Below are positions 11,901-24,340 of a stretch of DNA of 64,000 nucleotides, piece after piece (the stretch's first letter is position 1; the number at the start of each line of letters is the position of its first letter). Under the pieces are notes generated by a model. That model was not told where the DNA came from and did no database searches. It saw nothing but the letters and a program-made list of their open reading frames with translations. Made by a program: the position numbers and the translations under genes. Source of the stretch: Crocodylus rhombifer (taxonomy: Eukaryota > Chordata > Crocodylia > Crocodylidae); NCBI GenBank assembly GCA_038503035.1, contig JAVSML010024240.1:1-64000 (forward strand), in the 5' to 3' direction.

Positions 11901-13570
11901 TATGCTAGATTGTCATGCTATTCAGCTGTAACTACTGTATCTTCTTGTTTGAAAACTATTCATGAGGCCTCCCAGCAATTGCTTTACAACTCTGTATGAT
12001 TATCAAACACATTCATTCCCTGCAAGTCTGGCATCCATCAATCCACAAGTAGTCAGAGCTCACTAACCTGCTTCTCCTCAGGAATATATCAATGCTATGG
12101 TCTAAATGTGGTTTTCCAGATAATTCATTTTTATTACTTTACTGGAAACCACTGCAATGCTATTGTAGACTTGGCTATGTGGAATGGGAGTTCAATCACC
12201 ATTACAAAAAGCCCCTTCTCTTTCTTCATTCCAAACTCATATTTTGAAAGCTTCTCAACATCTTAAAAGTGTTAAAATTTGCATTCATTGCTTGAAGGCT
12301 GAAGTCTACATTTCCTCTACAGTTTTATCAATGAACTAGGATCTAAGTTGTAAAGTGAGTAGCGTAGAGCTTTTCTTGGGATGGATAATGTACTTTAACT
12401 ATTATGGAAGTGGTTCAGATGATTTTGGGAAGGGAGGGGAAAGAGAGTGAGTGGGAGATTACAGGGTGAGAGTCAGAGACTGAACTTTTCCTCTTACAGA
12501 GTTTTTTGAAGCAAGCGGGACTTGCTGAATGATCAACATGAATATAATTATATCCAAACCTTTCAGTACCTCCAGTACAGGGTGTAGATCAAGCTTTCTT
12601 CATTCTCTGAATCATCAGCCTCTGGGGAAATGAAATACCCAGATGTATATATCTAGTAGAGGTTGTAAGTGTAGCCAATTCATAGGACAGTTGGCGCAGC
12701 CAAGTCATTGTCACAATCATTCTATGAGCACTTCTCAACTATTTCCTGAAAATGTTGAAAGAACCATTAGGAAATACTGTCCCAAATTCATAAAGCAGAT
12801 TTAATTTGGAAGGATTTTGCAGTCAGTCATTCTCAGACAAATATATAAAGATTATTGCATGCATATTTGGTGGGTACTGCAAGAACTGTAAAGGAATATA
12901 AAATATACTATAAGATGATACCCCCCTGGATCCATAAAATCTATTCCAGAACATCATTTTAAGAAACTTATAATGCTCCATTCTAAAACTTGTTAGCCTT
13001 TTTGCCCAAACTGAAGTTTAGAAACCTTCTAATTTCCAGGATTAATTTATTCAAAGTGAATTTGTATCCACCATTTTATGACATCATTAAATAGCAATGC
13101 TCCCTCTCCCATTTTTATCCCCTTGTCCTGTTTATAAAGAGCAGTCAAAGCCCCTATTAGTATTCATTTTGCTACCACAAACAAGCCAGTCTCTTTTAGG
13201 TTTCATCTATACCACAGTGACAGAAAATCCTAGGTGGGGTTTATCTACCAGCCCACCTACCAACTTCTGCTTGTGCAGTACAGACTCAGAAATATTCTGA
13301 TGACATTATTTGACAATTGTTCTCAGGGGCGTCTCTGAAGCATGGTAGAGACCAAGGTTTCAAGAAGTTCAACAGAGGTCTCATCAGCATATTTCTGGTT
13401 TGGGGTGTACTTAGAAACCTTCCAGCCAGAATGCACATATTCTGTCTCTTTTCAGAGATTCTTTCCATTCTGGGTACAGGAACAAGTTATATTTTTCATG
13501 TGATCTGGCTCCTGAAAAAGCTCTACAGCCATGTCATAATATACATGCATGACTACAGAGCACTTTTAAA
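8979..13570. other. Long AT-rich non-coding stretch
   Basis: No gene is seen in about 4.6 kb. All reading frames are under about 105 codons and none has recognisable similarity. The only repeat-like mark is a stray Harbinger-type end near 11613. Confidence 0.55.
11613..11660. mobile_element. Fragment of a Harbinger-type MITE end
   Basis: ATT is followed by GGGTGTGTGTACACATTCAT and a TGCACTGTAGTTACTC tract, like the ends of the family A and B elements. No matching right end is seen, so this is a truncated relic at best. Confidence 0.4.
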
Positions 13571-13607
13571 ATCGTGAATTTACTACTCAGGTAGTAAATG
13601 AAGGTGC

Positions 13608-14240
13608 TTGAAACTATACTGCCTTAGAAAACTTCTGTACAGTTCCCTGAGAGTGTTAAGTGCCATGCCTCTGGCCTGCCATAGGGAGGAGGCAGATAGT
13701 CTCTTCCCTGTGCAGGAAGGAAGGGAGGGGAAGAGCGTGTTTACTTCCCTGCCTATGCAGAAACAGTCAGCTTGGAGAGCTGGCTGGCACTCATTCCTCT
13801 GTGTGGGGAAGCAGTGGAGGGGGCTCAGGGACTGTGGCCTTTCCCCACTGATGCCATGGGACACTGGAGATACTTTCCAGCAGTGGCAGGGTGTCCCTGC
13901 TGGAGAGGGGGAGAAGCTGGGCAGTGACCGGGGTGAGGGTGACCTGCGAGAGACCTTCCCCCCAGCAGGACAATGTCTCTGGTGCCCCATGGCACCAGTG
14001 GGGAGGGGAAACAGTTTCCAAGCTGTCTACATACTGTACCTCCCCCCACAATGGGGAAGTGAATGCCGGTTGTCTCTTTCTAGCCAGCTGGTTCTTTCCA
14101 AACAGGAGGGGAGAAGGAGAAGCTGGGCAGTGATTGGGCTGGTCAGCTTCCACAGAGGACTACAGCATCCCCTAGCTCCTGGTCTCCACCAGGGCATGGA
14201 GGCACCCAGCCCCCACCATCAAAAACTAAACATCTTTTAG
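13608..14240. repeat. GC-rich block with a degenerate internal duplication
   Basis: The phrase GAGAAGCTGGGCAGTGA occurs near 13911 and again near 14115. Similar GGGAGGGGAAG and CCAGCAG tracts recur at about 190-200-bp spacing, suggesting a decayed tandem duplication. Open frames exist on both strands (210 codons plus, 135 minus). Their products are low-complexity and mutually shadowing, so they are not taken as genes. Confidence 0.4.
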
Positions 14241-14486
14241 TTTTAATGACATTCTAACTTTAAGCATTTTGTGTAAAGCGCAAAAAGTTACAGCATAGTC
14301 GAGGTGTCCTTCTGTAACTTCTGTAAGCATCCTCTACTGATCACCTTAACTGCCTTCATAATATTGCCTAGTGGATACAAGTCTTTCTCCTCCTTTGTCA
14401 TGTGCAGTTTATAAGCTTCCAGCTTATAGTAGAAACTCTTCTTACTATCAGTTAGATAAGTGACCTAGCATTTTGTCCTATATTCC

Positions 14487-14650
14487 AGTATAAGTGATCT
14501 GAAACCAGTCTATATGTGTAACAGAACAATGTACATGAACTGGTTTAAAAATGGCAGAACCCCACCTAAGATAGATCTGGATCTGTGTGATAACAGACTG
14601 AAATGATTTAGGTTAGACTGGTCTATTGAATTTCTGTATGAGATCCCCTA
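14487..14650. mobile_element. AACCGGTTT family, decayed copy D (one end)
   Basis: The sequence GTGATCTGAAACCAGTC...AACAGAACAATGTACATGAACTGGTTT aligns with the terminal region of the element at 29574 (CAGAAACTGGTTT...TAACAGAACAGATATTCAGTGTACATAAATTGG) in the same orientation. The opposite end was not found. The GC-rich DNA to 15300 may be its interior. Confidence 0.5.
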
Positions 14651-15310
14651 TTGACTCAAGTTAGAGCACTGTTCTCAAGCATCCCAGGCACCTTTGAAGC
14701 CCCCCCCAACTTCTTGCAGGGAGGTTTGCCAGCAGCTGGTCTACACTCAGCCGCTCAGGCTAAGGGCACACCCAGTTCTGGCCCCAGGTTCTTACAGAGC
14801 CGAGTCAGTACAGTGGCTGATGCTGCCAGGAGAGTGGGGAGGAGGGGTGCACAGCTGTGCCTAGAAGCTTGATCCTACTCTCTGGGGCTATGCCATCTCA
14901 CAGAGGCATGGGGATCCCTGAGTGGATTTATGGCAGACCACCCAGGGACACCCATATCTTCACAAGTGGGTACAACCCCAGAGAACAGAACCAGGCTGCT
15001 GGATATAGGTGAGCAGAGTTGCCTTTGCTGTGTGATAGCAGCTGTCATACCTGTGGCTGACATGGCTGGGGGAGAGGGGAGGAAGGCTGCTTGGCCATGC
15101 CTGGCAGCCAGTCAGGGGCAGCTCAGCCAGTTGACTGTGCTGAGTTGTGATCAGCCTGGGGAGTTCACTGGGAGGTGTGTGGGGGCACTCCCAACCTGCT
15201 GCCTTTGCCCAGTGCAGGTAGTCTCCATGCCACCCACCAAGGGGTGAATGTGTGTTCTGTTTGCTGTGGAACTAACCTAGTGCACCTAAAGCACATAACT
15301 TAGATTGCTT
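14651..15310. other. GC-rich non-coding segment
   Basis: GC content is higher than in the surroundings. The frames at 14651-14872 and 14930-15247 show no domain. It may be the interior of the adjacent decayed transposon. Confidence 0.35.
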
Positions 15311-16589
15311 CCCTTTCAAGCTTTTTAATGTCGGTACCTGGCCTACTATTGTAATCATCCATTTGTGAATTTATTTTTTCTTATGACACTTTTGGAAAAA
15401 GAAAAATATTGCATTAATCACATGTGAATCAAGCAAATATTAAAGAAAGCAATTTTTTTGCATCTCAGAAAACAAAGAATGATCCTTGTAAGTTCTTAAT
15501 TTGGATGAAACATTTATCAACGTGACACTTGTTGCAGTATATTGAGTACTCTTAAATGTATTTTAAAGTGCTGTTCATCATACCCTCTGAAATCCTTGAT
15601 ATAAGATTAATAATCTTCTGTATTTCCTAATGATTTTATCTGCTTATTGTTTTCCATTAGTTAGTACATAACTAAGGGGGTGGACTGGCCAATCTAGGCA
15701 AAGTAGAATTGTTATAACTAACAAAGATATGTGATCTTTTGTTGTTGTCCTCTTATCAAGTGCAGCAGTTTTTCATTATTCTGGTACTCCAGAGCTTCTT
15801 CAATTCACTCTGAGGCACTAGAGACATCCATTTCCTCCATTAAATGTTGAATTGTAGGTTTGCATATGTAAATAGATGCTGTAGAAAAACTCAATGTCAG
15901 ATATAGGCCTTGGAATACTGCCAGCTCTGGATAACTTTTTATGTTGACAATACAAACAAGCAAAAGAAAGTCTTTGGATCTGTTGGTGTAAAACATATTC
16001 CTTAAAATAAATTTGAGAAATGACAACATCTGAGATAAGCAAGTTTTGTATGATGAAAATTACACTAGAATACTAAATTGGTTAAATACCTTAGCCATGC
16101 TACATGAAAAGAACGTGTTAATTACCATTAGGTAGGCTGTGGATGGACCAAACATTTATATTTCTTTAAAACGATCAGGAAATGTTACTATCCGTGAGAT
16201 CACATCGATAGATCTATTGTGATTTTTTGTGAGTGCTTTCCCATTCTGTAGTAATTGAAGCTAAACATGGGTAATTTACACAAGGATGAATTTACTTCCA
16301 AATTACTGTGACTCTACTTCAACTTACTGCAAGATAGAGAGGATAAATACAAAGGATTAGTCTGAAACATGGCAATGATGCACTAAACGCACTTTGATTT
16401 GCTTATACCCCTACTTATGATTAAATTATGAAAAACCTCTATTCATTCATCCCTAAGAACTGAAATGACCAATATTTTTTCCTTCTTAGGATTTCAGATG
16501 GAGTATTTGAGATTAAAAACATCTGAGAAGGTTCAAAAAATAATCCCTTTGAGATCCCTATTTTCATCTTGTCAGCACAATACAGTAGG

Positions 16590-16740
16590 GGTTGGGCTGA
16601 GGCAGGTGCTAAGCTGCACCATTGACAACCCAAAGGTTGCATGTTCAAGCCCATAGCAGAAGTGCTCATGGTGTGGCCTGTCAGATTCCAGTGAATCTGC
16701 AAGTTTTGCTAAATACTTTGTCACACAGACACAAACAAGG
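16590..16740 (+). mobile_element. Possible tRNA-derived SINE fragment
   Basis: The stretch includes GACAACCCAAAGGTTGCATG followed by TTCAAGCCC. This resembles a tRNA anticodon-arm to T-arm region, with TGTTCAAGCCC as a degenerate RNA polymerase III B box. Upstream GCAGGTGCTAAGCTGCA could be a worn D-arm or A box. It is not a functional tRNA: stems are imperfect and there is no clean acceptor stem. Confidence 0.4.
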
Positions 16741-17009
16741 AAAGGAAGCACAGTACAATTCTCCCTTATAGTGGAAAAGCACATTGAAATAAGAGTTTCC
16801 CCAGAAGACCTGATTAAAAATGCCATAGATTATTATAATTATTGTGCACTTGTTATATATCTATAATGCATTATATAATTCTACAAATCCTGCTTGGTTT
16901 AAAAAACTCTCCAAGAGAAAAAGTTCAGTGTACCCTGTCCTTTCCCACTCGGTTTCCTTCCCCTCTCTTCCCAAACTCATCTAAACCTGTTCCACAATCC
17001 TGCACCTTG

Positions 17010-17034
17010 ATAGACAGATAGATAGATAGATAGA
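17010..17034. repeat. (TAGA)n microsatellite
   Basis: Five to six near-perfect TAGA units are visible. Confidence 0.85.
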
Positions 17035-19683
17035 AGGTGTTGACTACAATTGAAGTTCATAAAGGAAAGTTCATAAAGGAACTGAAGTTCATAACGGAAA
17101 ATAAACAGCAGACCTATGCTATTGTATTTAACATATTCCCAAGCCATGGTCCATTATAATCAGCTAAATAGATATATAAAACATTATTTTTTTACTTACC
17201 AGACCCATTTGAAAAGATGACAATGGAGATATACTCTTTTAATAGTACGTTCTCTTTTATGAGTTCTCTTTTATGAGATAATGTTCTTTATGCAAGTATC
17301 TGAATGGAACTCATTATATTAATGCATAAAGTAAAAAAACAAAGATGTCTTTAGAATTAAGGTATTGATTCAGTCTATGATACAAGGTCTCAATCTATGT
17401 GAAAACAAATAAGACAAAATGCATTCCTGCTGCCAATACTAGCTTCATAAATGAGAAATAAAAACATTAGCTCACAAGAAGATTTGCAAGTGTCATATTC
17501 AGAAACACCTTAATAAATTAGGTTTAGAGCACACTGCTTCCCTCCTCCAAATATAATACAGCATTTTTTTGAAAATGGTTCCCTATATCCACTCCTTTTA
17601 GCAATTCCACTCCCTAATAAAACAATTAACAAATTAACTTTTTATAAAACACTATTTAACTGTAGGGCTGGAGTGCACAGTAACTGTTTGTTTTATTAAA
17701 CAGTTTTGATGGAACAGAAACATTTTCAGAAACTTTCAAGAGCATTTTCCTTTAACATAAACCAGAAATTTTCAAGAGACAGTTAATTTAAAACTGTATT
17801 TTTTAAAAATGGAAATCAGTACTATGCAAACAATAGAGACTTGTTTAAAAGTGGTTGTTACTCTGCTCCTACAGCAACCATGTGAAAACAATTTCAAACA
17901 AAATGAAGCACCCAAGACATGCAATTTGTCAGCACCAAACAAAGGCTCAATCTCAAAATGGTTACGTTTGTTCTAAATCTGGAAACCGTGAGACAGACTC
18001 AGCACTGCAAAAAGGGCATACTCCCACTGCAGCCAACAGACTTGGCCTTGGATTTTTGAAGCTATTTTAAAGATGGTAAAACAAGCTCTCCCCATGCTAA
18101 CAAATGAGGTGATGTTTTTTTTTTTCAGAATATAAATGAAAAAGTTTGTGTCCTTCTGCATTCTGAATTGTCTGTTTTACTAAGCGAGAATTTATTGTAC
18201 ACTAAAATTCCACATTTGTTTAGACTTTCACTGAATTAGTAACAGCTGAAAGATTTAGACAGTGCTCAGTGCTGTAATTAATTGGCTTCAAATTAGTCAT
18301 TTTTTACCTTTTTTTAAGAAGTAATTGTCAGCTGTTCAATGAGCTTAGATGCTGATAGAGATTCCATTTATCTGACACAAGAAATACAACCTTGGTAGTT
18401 TTTAGTGAGGGAGATAGGTTTTGGAACTTCCCTGTGTGAACTTTTCTAATAAATTGTACCCAACAGAGAGCTTAAGGGATAAACAGAGAATTAGCATTAC
18501 CAGCAAACAAGGATCCTACAAATTATGACCCAAACCATCAACAGGCTAAGTTAAGAATATAAACATGGAAGAAGAGTATAAACTCTGAAGAAATGCAAGC
18601 AAGTAAAGATAGCCCCATGTTTTCCCCAAACATGGTATTATGCTGAGAACTAACAATAGTTTAACAGCTTCAAAGTCCACAGTTTCTTCAACATAGTTTT
18701 ATGCAGAGCTCTTTCTGCTTGAAGTAACTTTCTCACTTAAATGTAAGGCTTTGGCACTTTGAATTCCAAACTATACTCTTTATAATACAGAAGTTTTCCT
18801 GTTTCACCTCTCCTGAGAGTATTTCTGTTACTTTATTCAATAGCAGTTTAATGGAAAAGGCATGCACAGCACCAGGAGGACAGGACAGTCTGGGGCCCAA
18901 AGCTCAGCACTGTTTCCATCCCAAGTGCCCTAACCTAGTGGTAGGTTACAGTTAGGCTCACCCTTATTTTGTCTCCCTATCCTATCGGTCTTTAATTATT
19001 TGCTACAAAACAGCCCAGCTTCAAGCAAGCAAAAAGAGGGGCGTATACACATCCTCACAGATATATCTTAGCGGGGAGATATACCTTGGTCTTCAGCCTT
19101 ATGGTCAGGACATTGTTATGGGATATGGGCTTTAATCCTACAATTACTTTAAACCTACAACTGAAGTCTGAAATTCATGGTCAAATACTCTATTCACTGG
19201 ATATCATATAAAATGCATATCACATGCCACTATCATATAAAAGACTGGTAGCAGCAGTGCCACAATAAACTATGTTTTAAAAAGAAAATCAGAAAGTTCC
19301 TCTCAGCTCTTCAAAATAAAAGGTGAGGTTATCCACCTGTGCAATAACCTGGCCCCCCCTCCCTACCCTCTACTTAGGGCAGAATCCAGATTCTGGATCC
19401 CAAGTGGAAAGGAACACGTTCCTTCAAGTTTTGACTCAAATAGCCCAGTTCTAATAAAACACTTCAAATGTGCCTGGTGTTTAGTATGCTCTATTGGTTA
19501 GTTCTAGGTGAATCTTTGTTTAACACAGGATTGTTTTGCCCTTGTAAACCTAACTCTCCCCAAGAACTATATTGGAAATGTAGGTGCTGAACTAGGTTTT
19601 GGATTCCACCCACACATTTAAAATGCCTAAAAGTTAGGTATTGTAAGTCCTTTATTGGATCTGGTCTTACATTCATTTTCAGA

Positions 19684-20091
19684 GGGTGGGTCTACACATG
19701 CAATTAATTTGAAGCAATAAATTATGGAGCAGTTTGGGCCAGAGTAAACTACTCCTGGGTGCAGCATCTACCCGTGCTCCCAGGACAAGAGCAATTTGAA
19801 CCAGGGTGAAGCAATTTATGCCATAGCCACTCCTGCCCTGCTCTGCTTCAGGCTCTGGATGGCAGCATCAAGCAGTGGAGGGGTTGGCTGGGGCATGAGG
19901 GTTCTGAAAATGAGGAACCATATGGCTAGGCAATAGGCAGGAGTCTGCCCCCTGGTGCCTGTGCTGACCAGTTGCAATTTATGCCAGCAGTCAGCACCTA
20001 CACATGCATTTAATCTCCAACAGTACTTATTTTACGGTGATGTTAATTAGTTTACTGCAGCTTAATACCATCACACATATAGACAGTTGCT
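19684..20091. mobile_element. Harbinger-type non-autonomous element (cluster, left part)
   Basis: It begins GGGTGGGTCTACACATGCAA and has the family's subterminal motifs (AGTAAACTACTCC, TAATTAGTTTACTGCAG). It appears to abut or be interrupted by the element starting near 20092, because its right edge ends CACACATATAGACA without the usual CCC terminus. It has no coding content. Confidence 0.6.
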
Positions 20092-21313
20092 GTATCTACA
20101 CTTGCATTTGGTTGCATATGCTGTCATAGCAAATGCTCCTGGGTAGGCATCTACATGTGCCTGTGGATCTCAGGAGCAAGTTTTCTGCTCATGGAAGCAA
20201 TCTGCTCCTACCCCTGTTGTCCCTGCACCAGGCCCCTGCAGCAGCCAAGGGGAGATCTAGTCTCCCCCTGGGTGCTAAAACAAGGGCTGGAAGGGAGCAT
20301 GGCAGGGTGCATGGTGGGGGCTAGAACATTGATCCCCATAGGTGATGCATGGAAGGGGCACAGGGGGGTATATGCCCCCCCCCGAGAGCGCTGATGTTCC
20401 CCATGACAGCAAACACTCCAGTTGGTAGCGGGGGATGGAGAATGCTTGTGCCCTCTCTGAAATGGATTCTGGCTGGCTGCTGGGGGACATGCCCACCCCC
20501 AGTTGTGCCTCACTGGTGCCCCCCCCAGACTCAGGAGGCACCAGTCACCCATGTTACTCCATGTTCCTGGAGGGCTCCTATTGCTGGGGTGGTGAGAATG
20601 TCCCCCTGCTCTGGCAGCAAGGAGCAAGGTCCCAGTTCTCCAGTTGGGGGCAGGAGACTTGGAAAAAGCTGCAGGGAAGAGGCAGCTCCTTATCTCCCAG
20701 CACCAGCAGTCATGGGGCCAGTGCTGGGAGATCTTTATCTCCTAATCTGACTCCCGCAGTCATGGAGCCCAGGATAGGAGATCCTTATCTCTCAGTGGTG
20801 GCACCACGACAATGGAGCTGGCACTGGGAGATAAGGATCTTCTAACCCATGACCTACAACTGTAGGGTTGAGCCAAGAGATAAGGATGTCCCAGCACTAG
20901 CCTTGTGACTGCAGAGCTGATGCTGAGAGATAAGGATCTCCCCAACCCAGTCCTGTGATCATCAAGCAGGGGCTGGGAGTGCCTTCCTGCTGGGGCAGGA
21001 AGACATTGTCCCCAGTCCCTGGCAGCAGGCAGCTCCCAGAGGCAGGAAGCACTCTCCTACCTCCTGTTGCCCCCTGCAACCTGACTGAACAGGAGCACAT
21101 TTGCTCCCAGTCAGAGGGCTACAATTGCACTACTGTGCAGTTACTAATCTTGAGTAAATTTGCTGCTTGCATTTTCAGGTAGCAAATTTACTCATGATTA
21201 ACACCAATTACTGTGCAGTAAGCATCTACACATGTAGATACAGATGGCAGACACCTTACTGTGCAGTAAATTAGCTCTACTGCACAGTAAAGTGTCTCAT
21301 GTAGACACACCCA
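20092..21313. mobile_element. Harbinger-type non-autonomous element with repeat-array core
   Basis: The left end resembles GTATCTACACTTGCATTTGG and the right end is CATGTAGACACACCC followed by AGT. The right subterminal region (TGCACTACTGTGCAGTTACT, TTTACTCATGATTA, TACTGTGCAGTAA) closely matches the ends of 4519-6210 and 55027-58816, so it was probably mobilised by the same transposase. The core is GC-rich and contains a fold-back minisatellite but no transposase. Open frames of 130-140 codons on both strands are repeat-derived. Confidence 0.65.
20680..20960. repeat. Fold-back minisatellite, ~60-bp unit
   Basis: Units carry GGAGATCCTTATCTCC in the left half and its exact complement GGAGATAAGGATCTCC in the right half, spaced roughly 50-65 bp. 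The orientation flips around 20800-20820. The central pair, 20777-20797 and 20822-20842, forms a hairpin with 19 of 21 matches. Confidence 0.7.
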
Positions 21314-21386
21314 GTGATGCTTTACCCCACAGCTAATTAATCTACTTTGCAGTAAAGCTCACTTGTAGATGCAGCCAGTGTAAAGC
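21314..21386. mobile_element. Remnant end of an outer Harbinger-type element
   Basis: After the inner element's CCC-AGT boundary there is CTAATTAATCTACTTTGCAG and then CTTGTAGATGCAGCC-AGT, another family-like terminus. It is probably the right end of the element that was interrupted. Confidence 0.45.
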
Positions 21387-21816
21387 ACTTATGATTAAGC
21401 ACTTATGATCCATTTTTATAGTCTTAACCCAAGCAGAGGGGACAACCCTTCTATTAAAGGTTATCTGTCTTCTCAGATAACCCTTAATAGAAGGAACAAA
21501 GCCCCTGCCACCATCACTGCATCCCTTTCTTGATGCAGTTTCAAATGAGAAGACAGTTGTGAGTTAAGCACTGGGGATTGGAATTCAAGACCCATCTCTT
21601 ATATTTTTATGAGCCCTTGATTACTACATCCTGGATATGCTTACTGGAGGCATCTCCCTGCTCAGTATGCTGGCTTTCTTGATCCCATTCAAGATCCTTA
21701 ACTTTCTCCAGTATAGGGAGTCTAGATGCTTGAGTCAGAGTTCTGAATTCCGCTTGGGAGACCAAGTTCTTTATGGGGTATAGCCCCAACTCTCTACAGC
21801 TTGAACCAGTTTTTCT

Positions 21817-22290
21817 GGGTGCATCTACATGTGCAATTAGCATTTAGCAGTAAACTCCAGTGCAGTTCATTCCAGAGTTTATTTCTTTGGAGTGCAGCAT
21901 TTACACATGCACCTAGGACCATAGCACATTGAGCTAGGGTGAAGCAGGAGACCTGGGGGGAGGAAGGGAAGGGGACCATCCTGCCAGTCTGGGGCTGCTC
22001 TTCCCTGGCTTAGTGTGATGTAGAGGAGCTGGCTGGGGACAGGGGTGCTACTGTGTGGGGTTAGCCAGCAGGAAGCCCCCACATTGAAGCACCATCAAGC
22101 TCCAGCCAGCCCCAGTCACTGTCTTCATGTGTGTTTTGTTTCATGTAACTACTCTGCTGTAGGATAGTACTTGTCCCAGACAATACTATCCTGCAGTGGA
22201 GTTAATCAATTTGCTGTGCCCTAATATGGGCACATGTGTAGATCATAATGCTTTACTGTGCATGTGTAAAGCACATGTGTAGCTGCACAC
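21817..22290. mobile_element. MITE family A, copy 2 (inverted)
   Basis: A 474-bp element starts GGGTGCATCTACATGTGCAA and ends CATGTGTAGCTGCACAC, flanked on both sides by TCT (21814-21816 and 22291-22293), a perfect 3-bp duplication. It contains the family hairpin near 22163-22196 and the CAGCCAGCCCCAG-like core in reverse orientation to copies 1 and 3. Confidence 0.8.
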
Positions 22291-22296
22291 TCTAGC

Positions 22297-22960
22297 TATA
22301 ATGGACAAATTCTCTGAATATTAAGAACAGAGGGAGATATGAAATCCACCTTAACAAATAGGATACACTTGTATTTGGATTCATATGCTTGGGTCTTCTG
22401 CCCACACAGAGCCAACCTACTTTGATGGATTTTACATAGGCACAGGTGTGTAAAAAGTCTGACACAGGCTTATTAAGTACTCCCCCTCAGCTTTAGTTTC
22501 TCATATAACACATGCAAAATTATGTATACTAAGCTTAATACTGATATTGAAAGTAGATATTTGGGTATAGGAGTTGATTGATTTGTTTCTGTGATGTGAA
22601 TGTTAGTATACTAACATTGGAAACAAATCACAAACACATTTTATACAATCTGGCTTCATGGCTTTGAACTGGCTTTTAACTGACGACTTAAAGACTGCAT
22701 TATTTACTGTTTGTTTTATTGTTTTTTCCATCTGTTATTTTATTGGATCTGGGCTTTTTTAATTAAATGCCTGCTGTTGCAGACAGGATCTTTATAAATA
22801 AAAAAAATATTATTACTATTATAATATTACTGTGTGCTGTAGAGACAGTCAGACTACAGAAGTAATAAAAAGTAACTGTGTCCTATCACTTCTTGGATCC
22901 ATGTGTCTTATGTTGGTACTCATCAGTGGTATCCAGATTGGATGCTGTTCTTTCTACAAT
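22297..22960. other. Non-coding spacer
   Basis: AT-rich sequence with an A-rich TTATTACTATTATAATATTA tract near 22810. No gene is recognised. Confidence 0.5.
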
Positions 22961-22964
22961 TGAA

Positions 22965-23258
22965 ATCTATCTAGTATGGACAAATTAGAGAAAGTCCAGT
23001 GGAGGGCAATGAAAATGGCTGGTGAGCTAGGATGCATGACTTGTGAGAAGAGGCTGAGGGAACTGGGCTTATTTAGCCTGGAGAAGTGAAGACTGAGGGG
23101 GGATGTTAATAGCAGCCTTCAACTACCTGAGGGGTGGTTCCAAAGAGGATGGAGCTATACTGTTCTCAGTGGTGGCAGATGACAGAACAAGGAGAAATGG
23201 TCTCAAGTTGCAGCAAGGGCAGTTTAGGTTGGATATTAGGAAAAACTTGCTCACAAGG
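22965..23258 (+). pseudogene. Old CR1 LINE, ORF2 C-terminal remnant (left part)
   Basis: Translation gives LEKVQWRAMKMAGE, then CEKRLRELGLFSLEK, a stop, [20 protein letters not shown] and [20 protein letters not shown]. This is the conserved C-terminal region of CR1 ORF2, the protein that nicks DNA and reverse-transcribes CR1 RNA. The sequence breaks at 23258 inside the codons after RKNLLT and resumes at 28051, so it was split by a later insertion. Stop codons and high divergence show an old insertion. Confidence 0.85.
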
Positions 23259-23559
23259 GGTATGTCCACACATGCAGCCATGGGCGCTGGCAGCAGCTCA
23301 AATAGAAGCAGTGCAAATTTGAGTTGGGGCTTTTTGCCTCAGTACACAGGCCTGGATATGCACTTTGGTGTGGTGCAAGTTGTGCCACTTGGGGCAAAAT
23401 AACTCTGTCTGGCTCCTCCTGGATCTGCAGCCATGGGGAGCTATAGCTACAACCTGGGGCCAGCACCTGTGCTGTCCCCAGCAGTGTAAAAACCTGCCCT
23501 GTCTTGGCCCCATCAATACAAAAAGCTGCCCTGGCAAGTAGCTCGGGGCTACTCACTCT

Positions 23560-24340
23560 CAGAAGCTTCTGGAAAGGTGCCCTAGTTGTGACAGAGGTTG
23601 ATCCTGGCTGCTGTCACCCATATCAGAGACCTCCTGGACTACGATAGGCAGGAGTAGGTGGACCCCGCTGCACTGGCCTGATACATTGGTCTACCCATGA
23701 CACCTGCCATCTGGTGCAGGAGGTGAAATCTGCCCTACCTCCTGACACCCTTTCATTTGTTGATCAGGTCTTGCGCAGTGGTGGTCCCTGCCCGCCATGT
23801 CCTCCAGCCTACTGGACTTTGTTGTGGGGCCAGCACCTTGCCCAACTTCACAGTGCTCCCTGCTGTACCACCTAAGCTGGCTAGAGGACACCAGACCAGT
23901 CTGCCTTTCCACCATCCATCGCCGCCACCTCTACACACTCATGTGCCACACAATCCATCATGCCACCCTCGTGTCCCACCCAGGCACCAAGTGGTGGGAC
24001 CTGCTCAGTGAGAGTGTGGCTGGGGCACTCCAGTAGGTGAATCTGTACTCCACTCTCATCCCACGAGCCACTGGGGACCTCAGCTGGTGGCTCCTCCATA
24101 GAGCTGTCACCACGAGTGTGTATGTGCACCTGCCAGACCTGGATGGGGACTGCACAGTAGAGACAGTAGAGGCATCTGACCCTTTGGGCCAGCTGTCAGT
24201 GCACTGGGGCTGCAGAGTTGGCCTTTGTGTGGCACGACTGCCATGTGTGCCCCCTGCCTGGCATCTGGGCAACTATCACCCAGAAGATTTTCCCAGTGTA
24301 GTGCCTGCTTTGAACTGTCAAAGTATGTCCTCCTGACCCC
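23560..24340 (+). pseudogene. Decayed LINE ORF2 C-terminus, Tx1/L1-like
   Basis: Plus-strand frames give HLVQEVKSALPPDTLSFVDQ, then RRHLYTLMCHTIHHATLVSH followed by PGTKWWDLL, a stop, and NLYSTLIPRATGDLSWWLLH followed by RAVTTSVYVHL. From memory, the pattern LYSTL.PR.TGD.SWRLLHGAV matches the C-terminal region, after the reverse transcriptase, of Tx1/L1-like non-LTR retrotransposons. No RT domain lies upstream. The piece is frameshifted and has a stop at about 24034-24036. Beyond 24180 the similarity fades. It may be a captured or independently inserted fragment. Confidence 0.5.

Larger units (their letters stand above)
15311..19680. other. Long AT-rich non-coding stretch
   Basis: No gene is visible apart from the SINE-like patch and simple repeats listed separately. 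Short local duplications occur at 17056-17098 (GTTCATAAAGGAAA, about three copies) and 17250-17280 (GTTCTCTTTTATGA, twice). Confidence 0.5.

Noticed and set aside
13608..14240. 210-codon plus frame and 135-codon minus frame
   Set aside because: They lie in a GC-rich duplicated block where several frames stay open on both strands. No recognisable domain.
16590..16670. Functional tRNA gene
   Set aside because: There is a B-box-like motif, but there is no proper acceptor stem and the arms do not pair. At most a SINE relic.
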